Shown here in pieces: positions 1 to 10,300 of a stretch of 58,785 nt of DNA. Source of the stretch: a virus; IMG/VR virus record IMGVR_UViG_3300030085_002174, positions 2,012 to 60,796 of that record; one strand, 5' to 3'. Each line of letters opens with the position of its first letter. Within the stretch, counting starts at the first letter, position 1. Both the position numbers and the translations under genes were made by a program. A model generated the notes under the pieces. The model made no database searches and was not told where the DNA came from. It saw only the letters and a program-made list of their open reading frames with translations.

Positions 1-2
1 TG

Positions 3-194
3 ATTAAGGAAGGTGTCTTTGAGAACTTGGAGTATCCTTGGTTTGCTCCGAAGATGCAGGTGTTTGACTCTGGAGAAGTTCAAGACATGTGCGGCGAGGA
101 CGTATCTTTCTGTCTTGATGCGAAAGAGAGGGGCTTCGAGATCTGGTGTGATCCGAAGATCCGTGTGGGTCATGAGAAGACTCGTATTCTTTGA
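3..194 (+). CDS. Glycosyltransferase, C-terminal part (5' end outside window)
   Basis: The open frame enters from the left edge and ends at TGA 192-194, leaving 63 residues. It contains PWFAP followed by MCGEDVSFCLDAKERGF and IWCDPKIRVGH. The pattern GED-x2-FC-x5-8-G-x-I-x2-DP-x3-V-x-H is the C-terminal half of the GT-A fold of family 2-like glycosyltransferases, where the ED pair and the final His help place the sugar-nucleotide and metal. The role would be transfer of a sugar to a phage or host acceptor; the substrate cannot be inferred. T4-like cyanophages often carry such genes next to structural genes. The N-terminal nucleotide-binding half is not in the window, so completeness is unknown. 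Confidence 0.72.
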   Translation: MKEGVFENLEYPWFAPKMQVFDSGEVQDMCGEDVSFCLDAKERGFEIWCDPKIRVGHEKTRIL

Positions 195-204
195 TAAAAA
201 AATC

Positions 205-222
205 GGCGCGTTTCGGCGCGCC
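205..222 (-). terminator. GC-rich hairpin, possible terminator read on the minus strand
   Basis: GGCGCG (205-210) pairs with CGCGCC (217-222) around the loop TTTCGG. Read on the minus strand, the stem is followed after two bases by seven T (plus-strand A at 196-202), the form of an intrinsic terminator. Read on the plus strand there is no T-run. No minus-strand gene is evident nearby, so it may act only as a 3'-end stabiliser for the glycosyltransferase message. The octamer TCGGCGCG is also directly repeated at 203-210 and 213-220, unusual in this AT-rich sequence. Confidence 0.35.
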
Positions 223-257
223 CAAAATCGCGAAAACATTCTAAGGTATTCTAAATT

Positions 258-407
258 ATGGCAGTTAAATCAAAAGTTGGTCTGGTAAAAGACGGTTTCA
301 TGCCTGGCAAGCCCAAAAAGACTCGTCAAGGTGCAAGTCAACATACCAAACTTTCAGCATCTTCCCGTAATGGTAAGAAGAAGCGTTATCGTGGTCAAGG
401 TCGGTGA
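258..407 (+). CDS. Small very basic protein (49 aa)
   Basis: ATG 258 to TGA 405-407 encodes 49 residues, strongly Lys/Arg-rich, running from MAVKSKVGLVKDGFMPGKPK to a KKKRYRGQGR end. There are no acidic clusters, no membrane segment and no recognisable domain. Short basic proteins of this look occur in T4-like cyanophages, but I cannot assign a function; nucleic-acid or ribosome binding would be a guess from charge alone. The frame is intact and sits tightly between the glycosyltransferase and the next gene, whose ATG follows 2 bases after the stop. It is too short for common ORF thresholds. Confidence 0.7.
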   Translation: MAVKSKVGLVKDGFMPGKPKKTRQGASQHTKLSASSRNGKKKRYRGQGR

Positions 408-409
408 TA

Positions 410-1267
410 ATGGAAATGTTTGATGGTAATGGAGAAGCTTCAGGACCCATAGTTGAAGCAAACCAAAGAATGGCTAATGGTTTTGCATCTATTGAAAACT
501 TCACGTACCCTGGTCAAATATTTGAGGAATCAGGTCTTGAATCCCTTTATAATTTTACTGAAAGAATCAAGGGCAAGTACATTGCAGAAAAAATTCTAGT
601 AGAAAATCCAAGAGCAAAGATTGCAATCTATGGTGATAGTTTTGCAGCAGTTGGTGAAAATTCACAATCAAATAGAATACCAGATCATGAAAGCAAAACT
701 TGGATTTATTTCCTAGCAAACATTCTGGAAGTTGAGTGTCACTCTTATGGAGTATCATGCTCTGGTGAAGGTGACATTTCTCATTATGTTCATAAAACCT
801 TAGATAGGGATGATTATGATTATGTAATTATTTTCCATACTGATCCCACAAGACCATCTCGATATTGTCCCGATGAGCATTCTTTTAAGAATTGCAAAAG
901 GATGCTGGGTGATTTGAAAAATTATAATGCTTTGCACGTATATTGGGATGAATATCATCAGGTCTTTAATTATTCCGATGATGAGGGTAAAGAAACTTTC
1001 GTCTCAAATTATCATCTTACTAATCCAAATAATCCACCAGACTTTGTACACGAGCATTGGGTGAAGGACACTGAGGATTCCAACAAGGTCGTGAGCACAG
1101 CGTTGAACCCAGAAATTCAGGCAAAAACATGCATCGTGGTTGAACCCTCTCAAAATCCTTTAGACAACCAATATGGCATTCGCCCTTGTGGAATTAATCA
1201 TATGAGTGAAAGGGGAAATCTAAGATTCGCTGTTGAGATTAGTAAAATTATCGATAAATACTTGTAA
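410..1267 (+). CDS. SGNH/GDSL-hydrolase-like protein
   Basis: The protein has 285 residues from ATG 410. A GTG at 404 would add two residues but overlaps the preceding stop, and an AAGG at about 397-400 fits ATG 410. After about 70 residues comes AIYGDSFAAVG (GDS at 75-77), resembling the GDS block carrying the nucleophilic Ser of SGNH hydrolases. A YDYVIIFHTDPTR strand follows, and near the C-terminus GINHMSERGN, resembling the block with the catalytic His. The Asp normally three residues before that His is not obvious (Gly there), so catalysis is uncertain. If active it could be an esterase acting on surface polysaccharide, which would fit the neighbouring glycosyltransferase. No signal peptide or membrane segment is seen. 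Confidence 0.55.
   Translation: MEMFDGNGEASGPIVEANQRMANGFASIENFTYPGQIFEESGLESLYNFTERIKGKYIAEKILVENPRAKIAIYGDSFAAVGENSQSNRIPDHESKTWIYFLANILEVECHSYGVSCSGEGDISHYVHKTLDRDDYDYVIIFHTDPTRPSRYCPDEHSFKNCKRMLGDLKNYNALHVYWDEYHQVFNYSDDEGKETFVSNYHLTNPNNPPDFVHEHWVKDTEDSNKVVSTALNPEIQAKTCIVVEPSQNPLDNQYGIRPCGINHMSERGNLRFAVEISKIIDKYL
1253..1260 (+). promoter_or_regulatory. Late-promoter-like element GATAAATA
   Basis: GATAAATA differs from the T4 late consensus TATAAATA at the first base only. It lies in the last codons of the SGNH-like gene, 25 bases before the ATG of the next small gene. Assignment rests on motif and position only. Confidence 0.4.
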
Positions 1268-1285
1268 CGTTTACATTTTATTACC

Positions 1286-1432
1286 ATGGCAGCAAAAGGA
1301 CCTAATCCTGCAGATGCACCTCCATCAACACCTGAAGGCACTCTGACTGCATCTTATAACGTTGCACAGAATGCAAAGGCACGTGCTAAGACTGCTAACA
1401 GAAATACAGCATCTCCACTAGCAGCAGGATGA
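1286..1432 (+). CDS. Small Ala/Pro/Thr-rich protein (48 aa)
   Basis: ATG 1286 to TGA 1430-1432 encodes 48 residues rich in Ala, Pro, Thr and Asn, starting MAAKGPNPADAPPSTPEG and ending with a helical NAKARAKTANRN stretch. It has no acidic cluster beyond the N-terminus, no Cys and no membrane segment. I do not recognise a domain. A late-promoter-like element lies 25 bases upstream, and the next gene begins one base after the stop, so the two are probably co-transcribed. A structural or scaffold-accessory role is conceivable but unsupported. Confidence 0.6.
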   Translation: MAAKGPNPADAPPSTPEGTLTASYNVAQNAKARAKTANRNTASPLAAG

Positions 1433-1433
1433 A

Positions 1434-1958
1434 ATGACTGAACGTGAATCTATTGTACATGATTGGATCAAACAAGTTTCCGTAAAACACGAAGAACTTG
1501 GTGGATTTGCAGTTTGCCCTTATGCTTCTGGGTCTGATACTCTAATTAAAGACACACCTATTGATGATATTGTGCCCGAATCTGGGTATGATGTCATCAT
1601 TTTCATTGTCGAAGATTTTTGGAAACCAGCTAAAATAAGAAAATGGGTTGAAAAGTATAACGAACAGTATCCTTTGTACTGGTTTGTTGAAGATTTGTCT
1701 TGCGAAAACACATATATTAATGGTATCAAGACCAATAATTCCAAACTGAATATAATTTTATGTCAATCTAGAAGAAAAATAGCAAACATTCGTAAAAAAT
1801 TAGCAAAAACAAAGTACTATAACTATTGGAGTGAGGAGTATTTGGAAGAAGTATTAGGTGATGACCCCAAATTGATTGAAAAAATCAAAGGAATTGACCC
1901 ATATCAAGCAAAGAAAGAGTTAATTGATGAAGTTTTAGACTACGATTCGTCCAAATAG
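1434..1958 (+). CDS. Hypothetical protein (174 aa)
   Basis: A soluble, mixed alpha/beta-looking protein. Residues 23-29 read GFAVCPY, which faintly recalls the LCPFA segment of DUF1415 proteins, but the rest does not obviously match and I make no assignment. The middle has two hydrophobic strands (YDVIIFIVEDFW and YPLYWFVEDLSC), then a basic stretch (QSRRKIANIRKKLAKTKYY) and an acidic, helical C-terminus. It lies one base after the 48-residue gene and 37 bases before gp25, so it probably belongs to the same late unit as the baseplate genes. Function unknown. Confidence 0.6.
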   Translation: MTERESIVHDWIKQVSVKHEELGGFAVCPYASGSDTLIKDTPIDDIVPESGYDVIIFIVEDFWKPAKIRKWVEKYNEQYPLYWFVEDLSCENTYINGIKTNNSKLNIILCQSRRKIANIRKKLAKTKYYNYWSEEYLEEVLGDDPKLIEKIKGIDPYQAKKELIDEVLDYDSSK

Positions 1959-1995
1959 TCTTATACATATATTAAGAACTCTTTGATCACAGTAA

Positions 1996-2433
1996 ATGGC
2001 CTTAGAAATCGAGGACATAAGAAATGATCCTGTGAAGTACAGGAAAATTTCTCGTCAATTTAAGGACATTAGTCTTTCATTTACGAGAAATCCTGTTACA
2101 AATGACATTATTGTCTTAAAAAATGAAGATGCAATCAAAAAATCTGTTGTCAATCTGGTCAGAACTAGACTTGGCGAGAGATTTTTTAATGATTTGTTAG
2201 GAACGTCTGTAAGTAATACATTATTTGAGAATGCTGGACCCGAAATATATGGTATTGAGAGTGAAATTGACGTTTTATTGAAGAATTTTGAACCAAGAGT
2301 TGCTAATGGAAAGACCAAAGTAACTCATGAAGAAGATTCTAACGATTTACTTGTGAGAATTGAGTACGATATTGTCGGAATAGATGCTCCGAGACAAGAA
2401 TTAGAGTTTATTTTACAACCCACTAGAATCTAA
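1996..2433 (+). CDS. 25: Baseplate wedge subunit gp25
   Basis: At 145 residues it is close to T4 gp25 (132). The family pattern (GPW/gp25) is visible: FTRNPVTNDIIVLKNEDAIK, then a helical VVNLVRTRLGERFF segment and LLGTSVSNTLFEN, then an acidic C-terminal sheet ending ELEFILQPTRI. gp25 resembles the lysozyme-like wedge protein of contractile injection machines; with gp6 it forms the wedge core tying the wedge to the central hub and sheath. The TAA overlaps the ATG of gp6 by one base, so the two are translationally coupled, as expected for wedge partners. Confidence 0.93.
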   Translation: MALEIEDIRNDPVKYRKISRQFKDISLSFTRNPVTNDIIVLKNEDAIKKSVVNLVRTRLGERFFNDLLGTSVSNTLFENAGPEIYGIESEIDVLLKNFEPRVANGKTKVTHEEDSNDLLVRIEYDIVGIDAPRQELEFILQPTRI

Positions 2434-4304
2434 TGTCCTTCAATCAGTTTACAAACTTAGATTTTAATGATCTAAGATCTCAAATTAAAGACTATCTTAG
2501 ATCCAGTACGGATTTTAGTGATTTTGACTTTGAAGGATCTAATTTTTCGGTCTTAATTGACCTGCTTGCTTATAATTCATACCTCACTGCGTTCAATACG
2601 AACATGGCAGTCAATGAGGTATTCCTTGATAGTGCGACATTGCGAGAAAATGTTGTCGCTCTTGCAAGAAATATTGGATATACACCACGATCAGTCCGTG
2701 CAGCTAAGGCTATCGTGAGTTTTTCTGTTGATATGTCCGCTTTTTCGGACGCTAGAACTGTAACTTTGAAGGCCGGACAAGTTTGTCTAGGTGCAGTTTC
2801 TAATAGTGGGTACATTTATTCTATTCCAGAGGATGTTACCACTCCAATCAACAGTCAAAGTAATGCAATATTTGATGATCTTGAGATTTATGAAGGAATT
2901 TACGTAAAAAACGTTTTTACAGTTGATGCATCGATTCCTAATCAAAGATTTATCCTTCCAAACGCAAATATTGACACGACCACAGTAAGAGTTTCTGCAA
3001 AAACTAATGTAGTTGAACAATATACACTATATTCTGATATTTTGAACGTAGATTCTTCTTCTAGACTCTTTTTATTGGAGGAAGTCTCCGATCAAAGGTA
3101 TGAAGTTCGTTTTGGTGACGGTGTTTTGGGTAAAAAACCCGCTGCAGGTACGGTTATTGAAGTTACGTATATTGTAAGTAATGGAAAAGATGGAAATGGA
3201 GCTCAAAATTTCACTTTTTCTGGAATTTTAAAGGATAACAACCAAACTCCAATTACAGATAACATTTCGACTGTCTTAACAACTACTCAGGCAGAGAATG
3301 GAGACGATATTGAAGATGTTGACTCTATCAAATACTTGGCACCCCGTGTATACTCCTCACAGTTCCGTGCCGTGACCGCCAACGACTATAAAGGACTCAT
3401 TCCATACATTTACACCAATATCGATTCTGTGACTGCCTACGGGGGTGAGGAGTTAGACCCACCAGAATACGGAAAAGTCTTTATTTCGATTAAACCTAGA
3501 GGTGCAACTGTTCTATCTCAACTCACAAAAGAACAAATATCGAGATCTCTTAAACAATATTCTATTGCTGGTATCAAACCCGAGTTAATTGACTTGAAAT
3601 ATCTTTATGTCGAAGTCGATTCGACAATTTATTACAATAAGAACCAGGTATCTGATGTTCCTTCATTAAAAACTAAAGTTCTCAACACTTTGAGCGTTTA
3701 TTCTAATTCTGCAGACGTTAATAGTTTTGGTGGAAGATTCAAATATAGTAAAATTAACGCTCTGATTGATGAAACCGATTCTTCAATCACATCGAACATT
3801 ACAAAAGTTAGAATGCGTAGAGATATGCAACCAGCATTCAATACGTTTGCGACTTATGAAGTCTGTTTTGGTAATAAAATTTATATTAAGAAAGATGGAT
3901 ACTCTATTAAGTCATCTGGATTCAAAATTCAAGGAATTAGTGATACTCTCTACATGGGAGACATATCTTTAGATAATAGCACTGGAAGAGTATTTTTCTT
4001 TAAACTTGAAAATAACATTCCAACAATTGTAAAGACAAATGCAGGTACAATTGATTATGTTAAAGGAGAGATCCTTCTTGATGTGGTAAATATAACATCA
4101 ACTAGTTTAAATAATAACGTTATTGAGGTTCAGGCAGTGCCCGAGTCGAATGACGTTCTTGGATTGAAGGATTTATATCTCCAAATTGACGTTGGCAATT
4201 CTGTGGTAAATACTATAGAAGATATTATCACTTCTGGTGAAAATACCTCGGCAACATTATTTGTTCCAACTTCTAGTTACCTAAACGGACAGTTTACAAG
4301 ATAA
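2433..4304 (+). CDS. 6: Baseplate wedge subunit gp6
   Basis: At 623 residues it is near T4 gp6 (660). The N-terminus carries the gp6/J-protein signature: FEGSNFSVLIDLLAYNSY, then NMAVNEVFLDSATLRENV and ARNIGYTPRSVRAAKA. A central sheet region follows with YEVRFGDGVLGKKPAAGT (about residues 223-240) and then ITANDYK-type segment VTANDYKGLIPY, both typical of baseplate J-like proteins. gp6 dimers join neighbouring wedges into the baseplate ring and rearrange on sheath contraction. It overlaps gp25 by one base and ends one base before the giant ORF, so the three are very likely one operon. Confidence 0.94.
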   Translation: MSFNQFTNLDFNDLRSQIKDYLRSSTDFSDFDFEGSNFSVLIDLLAYNSYLTAFNTNMAVNEVFLDSATLRENVVALARNIGYTPRSVRAAKAIVSFSVDMSAFSDARTVTLKAGQVCLGAVSNSGYIYSIPEDVTTPINSQSNAIFDDLEIYEGIYVKNVFTVDASIPNQRFILPNANIDTTTVRVSAKTNVVEQYTLYSDILNVDSSSRLFLLEEVSDQRYEVRFGDGVLGKKPAAGTVIEVTYIVSNGKDGNGAQNFTFSGILKDNNQTPITDNISTVLTTTQAENGDDIEDVDSIKYLAPRVYSSQFRAVTANDYKGLIPYIYTNIDSVTAYGGEELDPPEYGKVFISIKPRGATVLSQLTKEQISRSLKQYSIAGIKPELIDLKYLYVEVDSTIYYNKNQVSDVPSLKTKVLNTLSVYSNSADVNSFGGRFKYSKINALIDETDSSITSNITKVRMRRDMQPAFNTFATYEVCFGNKIYIKKDGYSIKSSGFKIQGISDTLYMGDISLDNSTGRVFFFKLENNIPTIVKTNAGTIDYVKGEILLDVVNITSTSLNNNVIEVQAVPESNDVLGLKDLYLQIDVGNSVVNTIEDIITSGENTSATLFVPTSSYLNGQFTR

Positions 4305-4305
4305 A

Positions 4306-7300
4306 ATGGCAAAAGAGAACAGAGTCAACGTTAGTGAAGTATTAGAATCTCAGATTCCAGAGTTCTTACTTCAGGATGCCCCAACTTTTACAAGTTTTCT
4401 CAAAGAATATTATAGATCTCTAGAAACTAGGGGTGGTGCGACTGATCTTGCCACAAATTTGAAAGAATATAAAAATATTGAAGCTTTTTATATTGATAAT
4501 TTAATTCCTTATACGGCATTAACTGCAGACGCTAATATTATTGACGATACCATCAATGTATTAAGCACTCGTGGTTGGCCAGATAAAAATGGTCTCTTAA
4601 AAATTGATGATGAGATCATTCACTATAAAACAAAGACTTCTACAACATTTGAAGGTTGCACTAGAGGATTTAGTGGAATTAATGAGATTGAAAAACCTGC
4701 AGATAGAGCATTTTTAAGTTTTTCTTTAACAGAGTCTGATGATCATACCGCAGGCTCTCTGGTAGTCAATTTAAGTAATTTATTTTTAAGAGAATTTTTC
4801 ACAAAGTTCAAAGCAGAGTTTCTTCCTGGTTTTGAAAATAGAGAATTCTACCCTGGACTTGATATTCAAAATATTTTAACCAGGGCAAAAGATTTTTATA
4901 GATCAAAAGGAACAGATACTTCATATAAAATCCTATTCAAGGTTTTGTATGGGTCTGATATTGAAGTAGTCAAACCTCAAGATTATATGCTTGTTCCTTC
5001 AAGCAATAATTACTTTGTTACAAAAAATCTTTTACTTGAAAAGGTCTCTGGAGCAAATCCTCTTTTAATTAAGGGTTCCGATCTTTATCAAAACCTTTCG
5101 GGTATTGGGACTGTAACAAGTGCAATTTATAATGTAGAATATAGACCTATTGACGACAAAGAGTTTTATGAAATTTCTCTAGACTCTGAAAATTTCAATA
5201 ATTTATTCCAAGTAACTGGAAAAACAAGATTACTTGAAAATGTTCAACCAGGATCAACTACAATGTTAGTGGATTCTACCATTGGATTTTCTCAATCTGG
5301 AAATGTTTTTATAAAACCAGAAGGATATACAGAATATATTAAAATTACTTATACTGATAAAACAACTAATCAATTTTTAGGTTGTTCTGGTATAACAGAA
5401 GAATTAGAATTTGGATTGTCCGTAGTAGAGGATAAATTCGCATTCAGTTATGTTGGATTTGGTCAAACTTCAAGAGTTGATTTTTTAATTTCAAATATAG
5501 TAGATACTGTTGATTTTAGCAAAACATCTAATCTGAAAGTAGATGATAAAGTTACTTTATCTGGTTTTGGTAAAGATCTCAGAGATGTTAGTGAATTTAA
5601 TGGTTGGGTTTACAATGTTCCCACAAATCATACTATCGACAAAGTTGGACAGGTAGATACTAACAAGTATTTGGTAAATTTAATTGATCGTATTGATTTT
5701 TATCTGGGACAAAAAGTTAATTTAGTAAACAAAATTAACCAAGTTTGTGAAGGAACTATTGTTGATATTAACTATGATACTGGTGATGATAGAAGAAAAT
5801 ATAGTCGCGAAGTTGTTGTTCAGGTTCTAAGTCAAACATATGATCCTGTACAATCCATTGCTTTGAGTAAAACATTACTCAAAGGAAAACACTATAGCAA
5901 TTACTTCCAGGATATTGGAAATATTCCAACTGGTGTACAAAATACTTATGTAGATGGAAATGACGATTTTTTCTATGTAACTTCTTCTGGTTTACCAAAC
6001 TATGAGGTATTTGCCGATGACACCGCGAAGGAAATTTCCCTAACAGGTATCACAACCTCTGAAGTATTGACTTCCGTAAATCACAAGTTTTATGATGGAG
6101 AAAGTGTTTACATGATGCCGAACGATTCCGTCGTTTCTGGTATTGATACTGGATATTACTACGTTGAATCATTAACAAAAGATACTTTGTCTCTTGCATA
6201 CAGTAAGGCAGATCTTTTTGGTAAAAAGTTTATAAAGTTAAATCCAGTAGGTGGAATTGGAACAGTTTATAGAAATTCTTACGAAAACAAGACTGTAAAG
6301 AATCAAAAAATTCTAAAGAAATTTAATCTAAAGAGATCTAAAACTTTCTTTGATGATAAAAATCGTAGATCTACTTCTAATAGACAAGTTGGAATTTTAG
6401 CGAATGGAGTTGAGATTTTATCTCCAACTTTATTTGATGAAAATGTTTATTATGGTAGATTAGATTCAATTGAAGTTACAAATCAAGGTGAAGACTATGA
6501 TGTAATCAATCCACCAGAATTAGACATACTAGACAGCCAAGGTTCTGGATGTAAAGCTCATGTAAATTTAAGTGGTGCGGTAAAAGAAGTAAAGGTAATT
6601 AGATCTGGAATTGGATACAGTAAAAAACCAGAAATTAAGATTACTGGAGGAAATGGATCTGGGTGTGTACTTGAAAGTAACTTAGTAAAGACAAGGGTAG
6701 TACTGCAATTTAAACCAACTCAACCTGGAATTGATATTGGTGCAAATACTATCAATCTCTCTGTAAATCACAATTTCCAAATCGGCGAAGAAGTTATTTA
6801 CAATAATAATAAAAACAATAACGTCGGTGGATTAGTTGGCGATTCACATTATTACGTTTCTATTGTAGATAACACTACTGTTAAATTACATAGTTCTTCA
6901 CTAGATGCTATTTCTGGTATCAATACAGTGAATATTACTGGAATTAGTTCTGGATTCCATGCTCTGGAAACTCTAACTGTAAAAAATACTATAAGTACAA
7001 TTTATGTAAAAGAAGCTGGAGAGGGATATTCCAATAGAGCAGTAACCGTTCCTTCAGTAATTAGTTACGGACAAAAAGCTGGAATCAACACATATGATTC
7101 TTTTGTTTTGGCGAGAGGACATGGGTTCTCTGATGGTGAGATCGTTACTTATTCTACCACCGATACTGTTATTGCTGGATTAGATACTACTTCAAAGTAT
7201 TTTGTCCATGTATTAGATCCAGATAGATTTAGAGTTGTTTCCGCAGGTATTAATACAGTAAATGATGAAAACCTTAAACTTAACAAATATGTCAAGTTTG

Positions 7301-10300
7301 TTGATGCGGGGATCGGAACACATACTTTTGCATATCCGCCGATTAAAATAGAAATTAATGCAACAAATGAATCTGGGGACATTGATATTGTACCACCTGT
7401 TCTAGAACCAAAAGTTCTTGGATTTATTGAAGACGTTTATATTGAAGATGGTGGAGTTTCTTATGGTTGTACTAGTCAGTTTAACTATCACAGAAGACCA
7501 ATTGTCCAACCCAAAGCAATAACTTCAAAAGCACTTATTGCTCCAATTATTGTTGATGGGTCGATTGTAGATGTAAAAATTATCAATAAAGGAAATGGAT
7601 ACAGACTAGATTCAGATATTCTTGTTGAAGGTGATGGATCTTTTGCTGAACTAGTTCCCACAATTGAAAATGGTAGAATTACAGCAGTAACAGTGATCAA
7701 CGGTGGTGCTGGATATAATGCTGCAAATACTATCTGTACAGTAGTTACTAGAGGAAAAAATGCAAAGTTTCTGGCAAATGTAACTAATTGGAAAGTAAAT
7801 CAGGTCAAAAAACTAGAGGGAAGTATTTCTAATAATGATGATGGGTATTTTATTCCGAGTAAGAACAATAACTTAGGTATTCAGTTCATCCATTTCTATG
7901 CACCCAAAAAATTAAGATATCAAATTTCAGACAACTTTACTGTAAATGACGAAGAGAGTTCAAACACTAAAGTACACTCTCCAATTATAGGTTGGGCATA
8001 TGATGGAAATCCCATTTATGGTCCATATGGATTTGAAAATACAGACGGAGGTGGAGTAAGAAGAATAGAAACAAGTTATGAGGTAGATGTAGATCTTACC
8101 CCAGGAGTTAGACCAACATCACCCGAGTTTATTGATGGTTTCTTTATTAATGATTATAAATTTAAAGGTTCTGGAGATCTAGATCAAAATAATGGTAGAT
8201 TCTGCAAAACTCCAGAATATCCAGATGGAACTTATGCATATTTTACTTCCGTCACTGTTGATAGCACTGGAAAATCTCAACCAGTATATCCATACTTTAT
8301 TGGAGAATTTTTCCACGGACAACCTATTAGTGAAAACTTCTTACCCTCTTTCAATCAAGATATTGACTTTAATACTTTAGATTTAAAGAGAAACGTTGCT
8401 CCTTATTACATTACATCAACCGATTCCGAGTACCCACTTATTGATAAGGTAGATGAAAAATACAAACAAGAATTCATAGTATCAGAAATTAGAACATCGG
8501 GAATTCACTCTGTCTCTATATTCTCTTCTGGTGATGGATATAAAGTTGGTGATAGTGTAGAAATTGAAAAAAGAGGTGACACTGGTTCTGGAGCTAATAT
8601 TTCTGTAGCTAAGGTCAAAGGTAAGACAGTTTCCACATTTAATGTAAATGAGAGTCTTTTAGAAAATGTAGTATTTGATCTTAAAAAATCTAATACTCTC
8701 ATAGTTAAAACTACTGATCCACATGAAATCTTAAATACTGAGGTTGTAAGTATTTCTGGTATTTCTACTAGTAGTGCGAAAGTTCTAGAAGGTAATAGAT
8801 CTGTAGGTGTAAGAAGTAAAAAAACAAAATTAACTTCTGATATTACAGTTAATGCTACTGGTGTAACAACTACAATTTATGTAAATGATATCAGTGGTTT
8901 TGAAGTTAATGATGTTATCGGTATTGGAACAGAAATTTGTAGAGTTATCCGAATAGATTCCGAGAATTCCTCTTTCGCTGTAAATAGACTTTCATATCCA
9001 GGTATTCATACAGCTCGTGTAGATGATGTTACACTCTTGCCTAATAAGTTGGAACTTGTATTAGAAAGTGATGAAATCCCAGATGAGTATACTTTTAGTA
9101 ATCAAGTAGTCTACTTTGATCCAAAAGAAACAGTTGGTGTAGGGACTACTGGTGTATCCAGAAATATTATAGGAGTCGGTGGAACTATAGTTGAATATAG
9201 AACTATTCCTAAAGGATCTATCTATCTACCAGGTCATAAATTCTTTACTGGACAGGAGTTAAAGTATCACGTAGGACTTGCTGGAACTTCCATATACATT
9301 AATAATGTTGGTTCTGGTACATCTATTGCAATTCTTGATGGTCAAAGTGTATATGCGGTTAATTTGGGTGTAAATTACATTGGTTTGTCTACCATTGGAT
9401 TTACTTCAACTACTGGAATTGGTACACAGTTAAATGCAGCAGAATTTGTTGATTTTACTGATAGTTTCCCTCTAGTTGGTTCTGCACACTCTCTAACCAC
9501 AATATATCCAGAAGTCACTGGATTTATTGAGAGGTATAGTGTTACTGTAGGAACTTCTACGGATCACCAATTAACTTCTGGCGATCGAATTGACTTTAAG
9601 ATTGATAATAGAGAATCGGATCCAATTAAAGTTCTTTACAACCCAGTCATCAGAAAGATGACCACAGGAAAGATCGGATTTGCAAATACCGATGTATCTA
9701 CAGACGATGATACCATTGATTTAACTGGTGAAGAAATTGAAAATGGAGATAAAGTAGTATATTATTCTGCTAATCCTATTAGTGGTTTAAACAATTATCA
9801 GTCATATTTTGTATACAAGAATGACTATAATAAAATCCACTTGTCAGAATATCCTTCTGACGTAGAGTTAGGTAAGTTTGTAGACTTTACTAGTGCTGGT
9901 GGTGGCGACCAAGAGTTATACAAAATCAACCCACCAATTAAATTCATTAAGGGTGATATTATAAGATTTGATATGTCAGATCAAAGTGTATCTGATATGG
10001 AACTTGAGTTTTACGAAGATCCTGGATTTACTAGAAGAATTGAAATCATTGGAAGATCGGAAACTGGTTTTGCAATAACCAGAAGTGGAACTAACGGACT
10101 TGCAGATGCTGAAGTTTCGGTTGACACTTCAAAAGAAAACTTCCCAACAGGTCTTTATTATACTTTGGTGCCCAAAGGACCTGTAGATGAAAGAAAAGAT
10201 CAAATTACCAGAGATGTTGAAGTAAAAGGTGCAAATAAGATCGATTTACTTAGACATTCTTTAAATGACTCTTATATTATTACTACTGCTAGTGATGACA

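Noticed and set aside
404-409. GTG start two codons earlier for the SGNH-like gene
   Set aside because: It overlaps the preceding stop and fits the AAGG spacing less well than ATG 410.
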